From: Nicoliella spurrieriana | Lineage (GTDB): Bacteria; Bacillota; Bacilli; Lactobacillales; Lactobacillaceae | NCBI RefSeq assembly: GCF_023380205.1 | Contig: NZ_CP093361.1 | Span: 1,392,172-1,456,171, forward strand | Direction of reading: 5' to 3' | Length of the DNA stretch: 64,000 bases | Shown here: in pieces, positions 55,742 to 64,000 of the stretch | Layout of the letters: each line of letters opens with the position of its first letter | Position numbering within the stretch: the first letter of the stretch is position 1 | The notes under the pieces: model-generated | What the model saw: only the letters and a program-made list of their open reading frames with translations | Told to the model about the DNA's origin: nothing | Database searches by the model: none | Position numbers and translations under genes: made by a program

Positions 55742-56419
55742 TTAGTACTTGCCAACAAATCCAATATAGAATAAGGCAAGGGCGATGATCACTAGTGTGA
55801 TGGTTGCTAAAATTTGCTTAGGTAATGAAATAAAGCGCTTTCTTGGTAAACCAACAAAATAGGCGGATAGGAACCCACCTACTAGGCCACCGATATGCCC
55901 TGCGATATCAATACTGGATGCAAATAGGTCGAACCCGAGGTTCAAGATGATGAAAAAGACAAACGTCTTCGTCATCTGCTTGACGACTGGATTTTCCCAA
56001 AATGTTTCCCCAATCATCATAAAGGCCCCAAACAGGCCGAAGATTGCGGTACTAGCACCAGCAGAAATATCATCACTAAATGCAAAACTAGCTAAATTAC
56101 CAACAATTCCTGAAATAAAGAAAATTAATACGAACCGTCCGTGACCGAACAATGCCTCCAATTGAGTCCCCATGTAATACAATGTAATCCCATTGAACAG
56201 GATATGGGTAACGCTCAAGTGAATGAACAACGGCGTTACTAACCGCCAGAGCTGCCCTTCAATAATCAACGGATTATACTTGGCACCGAAGCGGACCAGG
56301 TTAGCAACGCTACTTGTACCACCATCGACAGTCATAATTAAAAAAACGGCCACCATGATGGCTAATAAGGTATACGTAACGAACGGTCGTGAATGAAGCT
56401 GAATTAATTTATTCTTCAA
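55742..56419 (-). CDS. Rhomboid-family intramembrane serine protease
   Basis: 225 residues with six to seven membrane helices. The catalytic pair is visible: Ser123 in GASTAIFG and His175 in DIAGHIGGLVGG, with the supporting Asn76 in FNGITLYYMG. It should cut substrate proteins within the membrane. The relative GluP of Bacillus also sits beside yqgQ and glucokinase, but this protein lacks GluP's extra domains and is of the short type. The start is TTG 56419 with GGGGTG six bases before it. The gene follows the cyclo-ligase gene by 12 bases. Confidence 0.93.
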   Translation of the reverse strand: MKNKLIQLHSRPFVTYTLLAIMVAVFLIMTVDGGTSSVANLVRFGAKYNPLIIEGQLWRLVTPLFIHLSVTHILFNGITLYYMGTQLEALFGHGRFVLIFFISGIVGNLASFAFSDDISAGASTAIFGLFGAFMMIGETFWENPVVKQMTKTFVFFIILNLGFDLFASSIDIAGHIGGLVGGFLSAYFVGLPRKRFISLPKQILATITLVIIALALFYIGFVGKY

Positions 56420-56431
56420 AAATGCACCCCG

Positions 56432-56956
56432 TTAGCTAATAATTGTTTGAATCTTAATATCAAATTGATTCACATCCCAATTCGGTGTTTCAAATAACTG
56501 CGGACCACGCGCCAGGCTAATCGTGTGCCCCTGATAATCAGCTAGGTAGCGATCATAAAAGCCACCGCCAAAGCCTAGCCGATCGTGGGTTCGACTGGCA
56601 AACGCTAATCCGGGGACGATAATCAAGTCAATCTCTGGCTTTGCAATTACCGAACCGCCCTTTGGCTCCATGATGCCAAAAGCGGTTTGAAACAACGGGG
56701 TCGTGTGGTCATAGGCCACGAACTCCATTTGAAAGTCCGGTAACGTTCTTGGCACCACCACCCGCTTGCCCTGGCTTAATGCCCGGTCAATAATGGGGGC
56801 CGTATCTAGCTCAATGGGCGCGCTTAGGGTTACCGCGACCGTCTTGGCAGTTTGCCAATCGGGATGTTCAAATAACTTTTGATACAAATTTTGATCTATA
56901 GATTGTGTTTGTTTTAAAGCCCTAATGATGCGACTTCGTAACGCTTTTTTATTCAT
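56432..56956 (-). CDS. 5-formyltetrahydrofolate cyclo-ligase
   Basis: Converts 5-formyl-THF to 5,10-methenyl-THF with ATP, returning a storage folate to one-carbon metabolism. The 174 residues are slightly short but complete. N-terminal KKALR-R, the substrate-site segment SAPIELDT, and the diagnostic GFGGGFYDRYL at 128-138 are present. ATG 56956 has AGGAA at seven bases. It starts the fau-rhomboid-yqgQ-glk-rhodanese run, just after the rpmG terminator. Confidence 0.93.
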   Translation of the reverse strand: MNKKALRSRIIRALKQTQSIDQNLYQKLFEHPDWQTAKTVAVTLSAPIELDTAPIIDRALSQGKRVVVPRTLPDFQMEFVAYDHTTPLFQTAFGIMEPKGGSVIAKPEIDLIIVPGLAFASRTHDRLGFGGGFYDRYLADYQGHTISLARGPQLFETPNWDVNQFDIKIQTIIS

Positions 56957-56974
56957 TTTAATTTCCTACATAAC

Positions 56975-57004
56975 AAAAAAGGTTTGGGTTAACCCCCAAG
57001 CCTT
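56975..57004 (-). terminator. Terminator of rpmG
   Basis: A ten-base stem with one mismatch (AAGGCTTGGG with CCCAAACCTT) and six T on the minus strand. The left arm overlaps the last base of the rpmG stop codon. It should separate rpmG from the fau cluster, but no strong promoter is visible in the short gap that follows, so partial read-through is likely. Confidence 0.75.
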
Positions 57005-57152
57005 ATTTGGTTTCACGGTGTAAAGTAACTTTACGGTCACGTGGACAATACTTCTTTAATTCTAGACGATCGGGGTTGTTCCGACGGTTCTTGCTAGATA
57101 AGTAGTTACGTTCGTGACATTCAGTACATTCTAAGGTAATGTGTACGCGCAT
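57003..57152 (-). CDS. rpmG: 50S ribosomal protein L33
   Basis: 49 residues ([12 protein letters not shown] ... LHRETK), the standard L33 length and sequence, part of the large ribosomal subunit. The first zinc pair C9/C12 is present, but the second knuckle has only C36 (YCPRDRKV), where C+ forms carry a second Cys three residues later. It is thus a partly degenerate zinc ribbon. ATG 57152 follows a run of six G. It lies alone between pbp2b and fau. Confidence 0.95.
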   Translation of the reverse strand: MRVHITLECTECHERNYLSSKNRRNNPDRLELKKYCPRDRKVTLHRETK

Positions 57153-57280
57153 TATTATCCCCCCAAACATTAATTAGTTTTTTAATTGAGTTTAACAACT
57201 ATTGACTAAATCATTTTATCATTTTTTGCGGCACTTTGCTAGTGATTTAAGAAAGATTGTTAAGGAAAATTACTTAACAC

Positions 57281-59344
57281 TTAATTATTACTGCTGCTGA
57301 CGGTCGAGGTCGATTGAACGTACTTCCAGTACGCGGCATAAATTTGTTTAGCCAGATTGGTGTTATTATCTTCAGCATCGACCGGTAGGTTCGGAATTGC
57401 TAATGCCACCACCACCTGTGGATCAGAGGATGGCGCATACGATGCCAAACTCAAAGTAACGGTTTCAGTCCCCTTCCGACCACCGTAGTAAGTCTGGGCA
57501 GTCCCCGTCTTAGCTGAAACGGACGGACTAATCGTATTTAAGTTGATCCCCGTCTTATACTGATTGGTTCCGTGAACCACGTCGTACAATCCATCGGTAA
57601 CAACTTTCTTTTGTGCCTGGGTCATATTAATTTCATTCAACACGTTCGGTTCAAATGAGTACTTGACCCGCCCAAGTTTTCCATTCGCACTAGTGCCACG
57701 AATTGATTGCAGAACGTGTGGCTGCAATCGATATCCACCGTTTGCAATCGTCGACATGTATTGTGCCACCTGCAGGGTCGTGTAGGCATCGTAGTTCCCA
57801 AATGAAAGGTCCAACGCATGGCCAATGTTTGCGGCTCCACCAGGTCCTTGGATCCCGGCAGATTCACCTGGAATATCGATTCCAGTCTTGACCCCTAATC
57901 CGAACTGATTGAAGTAACCACGCATGATGTTAAAGACGTTTGGATTCATATTCAACGGTCCGCCCTCAACGTAATTGAACTTCGCTTCCTTCATGGCTAA
58001 TTGCATCATATAGGAATTAGATGAAACTTCCAGTGCGGTCGAGGCATCGATATTCATATTTGCGGACCCGTTCTTATTGAACCAAGAAGTCTTCTTGGTC
58101 CCACCAGCAATAATTGGCTTTTCAGTTAAAATATCATTGGTAGGGGTAATGACTCCATCCATGAGGGCCCCTGATACGGTGGCCCCCTTGACTACGGACC
58201 CCATAACAATTGAGTTATTGATGGCTCCTAATTCGTTGGCGGTCAATTTACCGGTCTTTGGATTCCGATTTACCCCGGCCATCCCAATAATTGCACCAGT
58301 ATGTGGATTCATAACCACAGCATAGGCCCCGGTCGAATTCCCGACGCTTCCGCTTTCAGCATTTTCAACCAAACTTTGGAGCTTGTTTTGGAACTTATCG
58401 TTAATTGTTAATTGGAGGTTATCCCCCTTTTGACCACCGTACTTTTTAATTTCCTTCGTCACGCTGGTCCCGCGGGTCACTACCACCTGGGTCTGCGCCT
58501 TGGTCCCCTTTAATGTCGGTTCGTATTCTTGTTCCAGGTAACTCTGTCCAACACTATCGTTTCTGGAGTACCCTTGCGATAGTAACTCGTTGACCCGGTC
58601 ACTAGGCAACCCAATTTTTTCAGAGGAAACCGTCCCGATGATACTCTTGATGGCACCCCCCTGTGGATAATCACGTGACCAACTAGTCCCAATCTGAATC
58701 CCGGGCATTTCAGAAAGATGTTCGCCGACTTCTGCAACTTCCTTACTAGAAACATTATTGGTCTTAATATAGGTCGTAGAAAGCTGGTAGGCCCCATTCA
58801 TTTTGGTATAGATGGTTGCTGGGACCTTCATGCTATTATTTAAGTCAACGTGCTTCATTACATAATCGACTTCTTTTTCAGACACGTTCGCCGTCGTGTA
58901 GTTCCCATTTAACTTCTGCCTAATTTTTTCAGCATTGGTGGGACTAGCAACGTAGTAGTTTGCCATCTGGCGCTTGGTCAACGTATCGGTCGGCACCGTC
59001 ACGTATTGACTCAATGCATTAGCAATTTCATACATCTTGGATGGTAACACGTTTAGTCCCTTAGTGTATGTAATTGCGCGGTGGGTGTTATTACCAACCA
59101 ATACCTTCCCGGTAGAATCATAGATCATCCCCCGTTGCACGTTATCAGTCTTAATCGTGGTATCAGAACGGTTCACTTCCGCCTTATACTGGTTTCCGTC
59201 GATAACCTGTAAATATGCTAACTTAGCGATAAGTGCCGCAAACAAGATCCCCACGATAACGAAGATAAAGTTTAACCGAAATGAAATCTTGGAGCCGCCC
59301 TTATCCTTGCGACGGCCAAATAGGCCCTTTAAAAAATTATTCAA
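57281..59344 (-). CDS. pbp2b: Class B penicillin-binding protein, PBP2b type
   Basis: A 687-residue transpeptidase that cross-links peptidoglycan, anchored by one helix (about 23-45). The dimerisation domain fills residues 60-300 and the transpeptidase domain follows. The active-site motifs are SVVK (Ser383), SSN (441-443) and KTG (612-614). The FGVKTGIDIPGES-like stretch (FGLGVKTGIDIPGE) is typical. There is no PASTA domain, so it is of the PBP2b/PbpA elongation class rather than PBP2x. The start is TTG 59344 with AAGGGGA about ten bases before. It is divergent from the YfhO gene. Confidence 0.95.
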   Translation of the reverse strand: MNNFLKGLFGRRKDKGGSKISFRLNFIFVIVGILFAALIAKLAYLQVIDGNQYKAEVNRSDTTIKTDNVQRGMIYDSTGKVLVGNNTHRAITYTKGLNVLPSKMYEIANALSQYVTVPTDTLTKRQMANYYVASPTNAEKIRQKLNGNYTTANVSEKEVDYVMKHVDLNNSMKVPATIYTKMNGAYQLSTTYIKTNNVSSKEVAEVGEHLSEMPGIQIGTSWSRDYPQGGAIKSIIGTVSSEKIGLPSDRVNELLSQGYSRNDSVGQSYLEQEYEPTLKGTKAQTQVVVTRGTSVTKEIKKYGGQKGDNLQLTINDKFQNKLQSLVENAESGSVGNSTGAYAVVMNPHTGAIIGMAGVNRNPKTGKLTANELGAINNSIVMGSVVKGATVSGALMDGVITPTNDILTEKPIIAGGTKKTSWFNKNGSANMNIDASTALEVSSNSYMMQLAMKEAKFNYVEGGPLNMNPNVFNIMRGYFNQFGLGVKTGIDIPGESAGIQGPGGAANIGHALDLSFGNYDAYTTLQVAQYMSTIANGGYRLQPHVLQSIRGTSANGKLGRVKYSFEPNVLNEINMTQAQKKVVTDGLYDVVHGTNQYKTGINLNTISPSVSAKTGTAQTYYGGRKGTETVTLSLASYAPSSDPQVVVALAIPNLPVDAEDNNTNLAKQIYAAYWKYVQSTSTVSSSNN

Positions 59345-59390
59345 AATAATTAAATCCCCTTACGCATTTCATAATTATTCCCATAATGAT

Positions 59391-59419
59391 ATTTTATTTA
59401 CTTTCGAATGAATGTACAA
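59391..59419 (-). promoter_or_regulatory. Predicted promoter of pbp2b
   Basis: TTGTAC (59414-59419), a 17-base spacer and TAAAAT (59391-59396) on the minus strand, giving a leader of about 40 bases. The divergent YfhO gene must have its promoter in the same 122-base gap; I could not assign it with confidence. Confidence 0.55.
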
Positions 59420-59466
59420 TAAAATTATTGCTTTTTTAATCTATTTTTATTTGAGGTGCGAAACTA

Positions 59467-62085
59467 ATGAAACGCTTTTTAAAATCGAACTGGTTTTTAT
59501 CACTCAGTTTTTTATTGCCATTTGTTATTATGGCATGTTACTTCGCTTATCGCAACATGGCCCCCTTCGGTAGTCAAAGTATCTTGACCGTCGATATGGG
59601 GCAGCAATACGTTGACTTCTATGCCTATTTCAAACACGCCATCACCAGTGATCCCAGCAGTATTTTTTACTCCTTTTCCAAGGCGCTCGGGGGCGAAATG
59701 ATCGGCCTATGGGCATACTACCTAACTAGTCCGATTAACTTAATTTTATTATTATTTCCCCTAAGAAGCCTCGCTAGTGGCATCTTGATCATGACCCTAA
59801 TAAAGTATGGGCTCGCCGGATTAAGCTTTGGGTACCTCCTCTTCAAACGCACCAAAACGAACCTAGCATTGATTCCAGCATGGGCAACGATGTATGCGCT
59901 GAACGGCTGGATCATCGCTAACCAGTTGAACTTAATCTGGTTAGATGCCATGTACATGCTCCCGTTAGTCGTATTGGGAATCGAACGGTTGGTGGATACC
60001 GGCCGGATTAGGACCTATTTGATCAGTTTAGCGATGATGCTATTTATTAACTACTACATGGCATACATGGTCTGTATTTTTTCGGTCATCTACTTTGCCT
60101 ACTATGCCACTACCCAGTACCGCTCAAAGCGTCAATTGCTGAGCAATACGGTCCGGTATGCGGGAAGCTCGCTTCTGGCAGGTGGGTTAGCAGCGTTCAT
60201 TTTATTACCGACGTTTGCAGCCCTGTTGGTCAGCAAAGCTACTTACACCGTGACCAAGGTCAAATGGCAATTTGAGTATCAACCGTACAAAATGCTTGCA
60301 AAGTTCTTTAACGGTAGCTTTAACTTCGATCAAATGCCTAACGGAACCCCGAATCTATTCGTGGGGAGCGTTGCTTTGATCACCTTTACGGCCTTCTTCT
60401 TGATTCCTAAATTTAGGCCGCGCCAAAGAATTGCGGCAGCGCTAGTCACGGCATTGCTGGCCGCTTCAATGATGCTAAAGCCACTCGACTTATTCTGGCA
60501 CGCAATGCAGTTTCCGATTTGGTATCCATACCGGTTTTCGTTCATCGCTTGTTTTTGGATTATTTGGATTGGCAACCACGCCTTCAACCAGCTTGATTCA
60601 TTACGGGAGTGGATGAAGATTGTCACCATTGCGATCTTAGCGAGTGGTGCCATGCTGATCACCTTAAACATCAAGCGCTTCAGTAATTTTCTAACGGTCG
60701 AAAATGTTTCAATCGGCCTAATTTTAATGGTCGCGGCCATCCTGTTGGTCTTTTGGGTTCGTAACACCCAGTATTCGGCCATCGCGATTTTGATTCTGGT
60801 CTGCGGTGAGATGAGTTATAACGTCTTTAGCTCCTTAAACAATATTTCATACGTGACCAATCCTAACTACGTGAACTACACCCAAAATCTAAAGGAGCCC
60901 GTTGAACGCATCCAAGCTAGTGATTCTTCGTTTTACCGCATCGGTAAGACCTTCTACCGCACTAAGGACGATCCATTTGAAGCTAGCTACAATGGCGGTG
61001 ACCACTTCTCATCAACGTTTGAAACGGCGACCCCTAAGTTCTTCGAAAATATCGGTCAACCAGATGGGGACGGCTTCACCGAGTATTCGAACGGAACCAT
61101 GCTATCCGATTCACTGTTATCAATGAAGTATTGGCTCAATGCTAATAATCCCAACCCTAACCAATACCTTCAGGCGCTCACCAGCAAGCCGGATTTAAAC
61201 CGCTATCAGCAATTGAATGAGCGAAATCACGTTCAAACCTACCAAAACCCATTCACCCTTCCAATTGCCTTTGCCAGCAGTAATCAAATTTTCAAACCAA
61301 TTACCGCTACTGATCCGATCCGCTATCAATCCGATATCTTTAACCAATTGTTAGGGCAATCTACTGACCGGAGGTGGTTTACTGCCATCAATTTTGATAG
61401 TTCGACCTTTAAGAACCTTCCCCGCCAAAATAACCTGACCGGCGCCTTTCTCCAACGCAAGAACCTATTAAAGCCCGCAAACATGATGTTGACGTTTACA
61501 CCTAAGACTAACGATTCGTACTACCTAACGCTGGGGAGCGCCATCAACTTAGGGAGTTCCCAGGACAGCCAAAACGTTAAAATTTACAAGAACGGCTTTC
61601 CATTGGATCAATATCCGACCTACCGCAATACCGTCATTACAAACGTTGCTTCTAAGGACAAGGGCAAACCCATCACAATCAACATCGAATTAACAAAATC
61701 AAGCTTACTATTGCAGAACTTCACACTGTACCAATTTCATAACCAACGGTTCGCATCGCAAGTGAAGCACTTACAGTCTCAATCAGCAACGATTAACAAT
61801 TTCAATAGTGCTAAACTGCAGGGACGCATCAACATTAAAAACCACCAGGCATTGACGACTACGGTGCCATATTCTAAGGGCTGGCACCTCTTGATTAACG
61901 GAAAGACCCATCCAATCAAGAAATGGTCCGACATGTTCATTGGGGCTGATTTGACCCCCGGTAAGTACCACTTTAAATTATACTACTGGCCACCACTGTT
62001 GACTCCGGGGCTCCTGATTACCGGAACGACGATTTTAATCATTGGTGGTTACTACCTCGTTAAACGCCGCCATAAACGAGCATAA
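59467..62085 (+). CDS. YfhO-family multi-pass membrane protein
   Basis: 872 residues: a long N-terminal part with about a dozen membrane helices, a large extracytoplasmic region from about residue 440 to 840, and a final helix with a basic tail (VKRRHKRA). The opening DMGQQYVDFYAYFKH and LTSPINLILL segments are signatures of the YfhO family. Bacillus YfhO acts in glycosylation of lipoteichoic acid with a partner glycosyltransferase, and related proteins modify other wall polymers. The exact substrate here is unknown. ATG 59467 has GAGGTG at eight bases. It is a single-gene unit ending in a strong terminator. Confidence 0.9.
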   Translation: MKRFLKSNWFLSLSFLLPFVIMACYFAYRNMAPFGSQSILTVDMGQQYVDFYAYFKHAITSDPSSIFYSFSKALGGEMIGLWAYYLTSPINLILLLFPLRSLASGILIMTLIKYGLAGLSFGYLLFKRTKTNLALIPAWATMYALNGWIIANQLNLIWLDAMYMLPLVVLGIERLVDTGRIRTYLISLAMMLFINYYMAYMVCIFSVIYFAYYATTQYRSKRQLLSNTVRYAGSSLLAGGLAAFILLPTFAALLVSKATYTVTKVKWQFEYQPYKMLAKFFNGSFNFDQMPNGTPNLFVGSVALITFTAFFLIPKFRPRQRIAAALVTALLAASMMLKPLDLFWHAMQFPIWYPYRFSFIACFWIIWIGNHAFNQLDSLREWMKIVTIAILASGAMLITLNIKRFSNFLTVENVSIGLILMVAAILLVFWVRNTQYSAIAILILVCGEMSYNVFSSLNNISYVTNPNYVNYTQNLKEPVERIQASDSSFYRIGKTFYRTKDDPFEASYNGGDHFSSTFETATPKFFENIGQPDGDGFTEYSNGTMLSDSLLSMKYWLNANNPNPNQYLQALTSKPDLNRYQQLNERNHVQTYQNPFTLPIAFASSNQIFKPITATDPIRYQSDIFNQLLGQSTDRRWFTAINFDSSTFKNLPRQNNLTGAFLQRKNLLKPANMMLTFTPKTNDSYYLTLGSAINLGSSQDSQNVKIYKNGFPLDQYPTYRNTVITNVASKDKGKPITINIELTKSSLLLQNFTLYQFHNQRFASQVKHLQSQSATINNFNSAKLQGRINIKNHQALTTTVPYSKGWHLLINGKTHPIKKWSDMFIGADLTPGKYHFKLYYWPPLLTPGLLITGTTILIIGGYYLVKRRHKRA

Positions 62086-62087
62086 TT

Positions 62088-62124
62088 AAAAGCCGCATTC
62101 AGCAACTAGCTGAGTGCGGCTTTT
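62088..62124. terminator. Bidirectional terminator between the YfhO gene and greA
   Basis: A 16-bp stem (AAAAGCCGCA-TCAGC type, one G-T pair) with a five-base loop and T-runs on both strands. It starts three bases after the YfhO stop and lies 14 bases past the greA stop, serving both convergent genes. Confidence 0.9.
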
Positions 62125-62138
62125 AAATTTGCAATTAA

Positions 62139-62615
62139 TTATTCAACATTAGTAATTTTTACGATCATGTTTCCAGCAGGAATTTGAATCGTAACAACGT
62201 CGTTGACCTTATTACCCAATAGGCCCTTGGCAATTGGCGAGTCGTTGGAAATCTTACCTTCCAATGGATCTGCTTCGGCAGCCCCCACGATTTGGTAGGT
62301 TTCAGGATCACCATCGGGTTGTTCGACAAAGGTTACCTTTTTCCCCACGTTCACGATGTCTGAATCAGTATCGGCATTATCGACCACTTCTGCGTATTGC
62401 AGCATGTGTTCGATCGTAGCGATCCGGCCTTCGAGCATACTTTGTTCGTTCTTGGCGGATTCGTATTCTGAATTTTCGGATAAATCACCGTAACTCCGGG
62501 CAATCTTAATTCTTTCAATAATCTTTGGTCGTTGGTTCAACCGCAAGTCTTCTAATTCTTTTTCTAGGTTTTGTTTTCCTTCAGCAGTCATTGGAAATTT
62601 TTCATCAGCTGGCAT
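62139..62615 (-). CDS. greA: Transcription elongation factor GreA
   Basis: 158 residues, the standard length. The N-terminal coiled coil enters the RNA polymerase secondary channel and stimulates cleavage of backtracked RNA; the acidic tip GDLSENSEY (43-51, with D44 and E47) is intact. The C-terminal FKBP-like domain ends DVVTIQIPAGNMIVKITNVE. ATG 62615 has GAAGGGA at good spacing. It is the last gene of mltG-udk-greA, 26 bases after udk. Confidence 0.97.
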   Translation of the reverse strand: MPADEKFPMTAEGKQNLEKELEDLRLNQRPKIIERIKIARSYGDLSENSEYESAKNEQSMLEGRIATIEHMLQYAEVVDNADTDSDIVNVGKKVTFVEQPDGDPETYQIVGAAEADPLEGKISNDSPIAKGLLGNKVNDVVTIQIPAGNMIVKITNVE

Positions 62616-62641
62616 TTAAATCATCCCTTCAAATTAATTTT

Positions 62642-63316
62642 TTAAATCGATGTATCAATATTATTTTCAACGCGATGGTCACCGTGTTGAATTAAAATCG
62701 ACTTAATCTTAGTGGTCAACAGGTCAATTGCGACCTCGTTCTTCCCACCTTCTGGAATGATAATATCAGCATTCCGCTTAGTGGGTTCGATAAATTCATG
62801 GTACATGGGTCTGACCGTATCCAAATATTGTTGGATCACTTCATCAACGGTCCGGCCCCGTTCTTGGGTATCCCGTCTAATTCTTCTGATCAGGCGAATA
62901 TCATCATCGGTATCAACGAAGACCTTAATATCCATTAAATCCCGTAACCGCTTATCGTCTAAGACCAAAATTCCCTCTAGGATAATCACATCCATCGGAT
63001 CTTGGTGGACCGTCTCCTTACTTCTAGTTAGGCGGGTATAATCATAAACGGGCTTTTCAATCGCTTGGTAATCCAACAGCTGATTGATTTGTTCGATCAA
63101 TAGGTCCGTATCAAAAGCTAACGGGTGATCGTAGTTGGTCAATTCCCGTTGTGCCATTGTCTTGTGTGATTGGTCTTTGTAGTAAGCGTCTTGTTGCAAA
63201 ATCATTAGTGAATTGCCCAACAGGTGGTTAAAGATGGCACGACTAACAGTGGTCTTCCCACTTCCAGAACCACCAGTAACCCCAATTACAACCGGTCGTT
63301 TTCTTTTTTCTGTCAT
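62642..63316 (-). CDS. udk: Uridine kinase
   Basis: Phosphorylates uridine and cytidine in pyrimidine salvage. The 224 residues carry the P-loop GGSGSGKT (15-22), [18 protein letters not shown] and IILEGILVL, and [14 protein letters not shown]-type nucleotide segments, all typical. The tail after about residue 210 is a little longer than usual. It follows mltG by 14 bases and precedes greA, a conserved order in lactobacilli. Confidence 0.97.
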   Translation of the reverse strand: MTEKRKRPVVIGVTGGSGSGKTTVSRAIFNHLLGNSLMILQQDAYYKDQSHKTMAQRELTNYDHPLAFDTDLLIEQINQLLDYQAIEKPVYDYTRLTRSKETVHQDPMDVIILEGILVLDDKRLRDLMDIKVFVDTDDDIRLIRRIRRDTQERGRTVDEVIQQYLDTVRPMYHEFIEPTKRNADIIIPEGGKNEVAIDLLTTKIKSILIQHGDHRVENNIDTSI

Positions 63317-63330
63317 AGTATCAATCTCCC

Positions 63331-64000
63331 CTAGTCTGCTTGCTTGGTAGTCCCTTTACTAATACTCTTCAGTGAACTAATTTGGTCTTGCGAATAAAAG
63401 ACGCGTTTATTACTGGTGTCGTTCAAATAATATAGATAGCCCTTGGAGCGCTCCTTTGGATTTAACGCTGCTTGAATGAACGTTAGGCTAGGGTTGTTGA
63501 CTGGCCCGGGGCCGTATCCATGGTGGATTGCTAGATTATAAGCTGATTTGACCCGGTAGTCTTGCTTGGTCAACTTTTGCAGGTAGTTATTAGATGCATA
63601 GGCGACCGCAGCAGTGGCATCCAGGGTCAATCCCGCGTTTAATTTATTATAAAGGACCCCGGCAATAATTGCACCGTTTTTAGCGTTAACGTTCTCCCCT
63701 TGAACTAACGATGCTACCGTTAAGACCTGTTGAACGGTCAGCTTATTTTTCTTAATTTGACGATAGTAGGGCTTTAATTCGGTGTTGGTCTTTGCAACCA
63801 TCTGTTCGACCAATTGTTTTAGGTTCTTGGTCCCATTTGCACTATAGGTCGCCGGGAATAAATACCCTTCCAGGCGGTACCGAACGTCCTTGGCCTTCGT
63901 TGCTGATTTCAACAACTCTGGATACTGTTTAGCCAATTGGTCGATGAACTTTTGATCATTCATTAGGGCTAAAAATTCCTGCCGGCTGTAATTCGTTCGT
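63331..64000 (-). CDS. mltG: Endolytic transglycosylase MltG, C-terminal part (runs off right edge)
   Basis: The frame remains open upstream of the internal ATG at 63963 to the window edge ([15 protein letters not shown]), so the 5' part, including the membrane anchor, is outside. MltG cuts nascent peptidoglycan strands and helps set glycan chain length. Visible signatures: [10 protein letters not shown], whose Glu is at the probable catalytic position, [35 protein letters not shown] and [17 protein letters not shown]. About 222 codons are present out of roughly 370-400 expected. It heads the mltG-udk-greA unit. Confidence 0.95.
   Translation of the reverse strand, partial: RTNYSRQEFLALMNDQKFIDQLAKQYPELLKSATKAKDVRYRLEGYLFPATYSANGTKNLKQLVEQMVAKTNTELKPYYRQIKKNKLTVQQVLTVASLVQGENVNAKNGAIIAGVLYNKLNAGLTLDATAAVAYASNNYLQKLTKQDYRVKSAYNLAIHHGYGPGPVNNPSLTFIQAALNPKERSKGYLYYLNDTSNKRVFYSQDQISSLKSISKGTTKQAD

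Noticed and set aside
57153-57280. Terminator and promoter between pbp2b and rpmG
   Set aside because: Only a weak 7-bp hairpin (TGTTAAG/CTTAACA) and a poor TTGTTA-N16-TAATTA pair are present; neither is convincing.
1-64000. tRNA genes, insertion sequences, phage or plasmid functions
   Set aside because: No cloverleaf-like segments, transposase or integrase motifs, or terminal inverted repeats were recognised in the intergenic gaps or frames.

Overview
The window is chromosomal DNA of a low-to-mid GC Gram-positive bacterium, almost certainly a member of the Lactobacillaceae. Three things support this: the core gene sets mltG-udk-greA, glnR-glnA and pbp2b-rpmG-fau-rhomboid-yqgQ-glk; a DUF3042 protein; and giant serine/alanine-rich surface proteins carrying a KxYKxGKxW-like signal peptide and a Lactobacillus-type C-terminal domain. 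Frequent TTG starts and the giant surface genes recall heterofermentative, flower- and insect-associated lactobacilli (Fructilactobacillus/Apilactobacillus-like). That genus-level placement is inference.

Region 1 (1-50126) is an accessory surface-protein locus. All genes are on the minus strand and lie downstream of glnA. Read in transcription order, it begins with a 636-codon satellite gene (48216-50126) that has the same C-terminal module but no signal peptide. Next is one uninterrupted 42.4-kb open reading frame (5610-47981) for a 14,123-residue secreted protein. Last is the first 1,774 codons of a paralogous giant gene (5323 to beyond position 1). Each complete gene ends at its own hairpin terminator. 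The giant protein has, in order, a signal peptide, a Ser-rich stretch, a beta-solenoid (pectate-lyase-like) adhesin head, an Ig-like segment, about 12,700 residues of Ala/Ser-rich probably helical stalk, an SA-dipeptide stretch, and a basic Tyr/Lys-rich C-terminus. There is no LPXTG motif. The stalk is built of super-repeats of two sizes (about 1,549 and about 1,106 residues), some nearly identical at the DNA level.

Region 2 (50205-64000) is ordinary core genome. A glpQ-miaA pair precedes the glnR-glnA operon, which has a perfect GlnR operator upstream. A convergent pair follows (DUF3042 on plus, membrane rhodanese on minus, sharing a terminator). Then comes a minus-strand cluster for glucokinase, YqgQ, rhomboid protease, 5-formyl-THF cyclo-ligase, ribosomal protein L33 and a class B penicillin-binding protein. 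A YfhO-family membrane protein is on plus, and a minus-strand mltG-udk-greA operon runs off the right edge.

No rRNA, tRNA, CRISPR array, transposase or phage gene was found. The glycosyltransferases and accessory Sec components that usually serve Ser-rich proteins are not in this window. No stretch over 300 bases lacks a gene.
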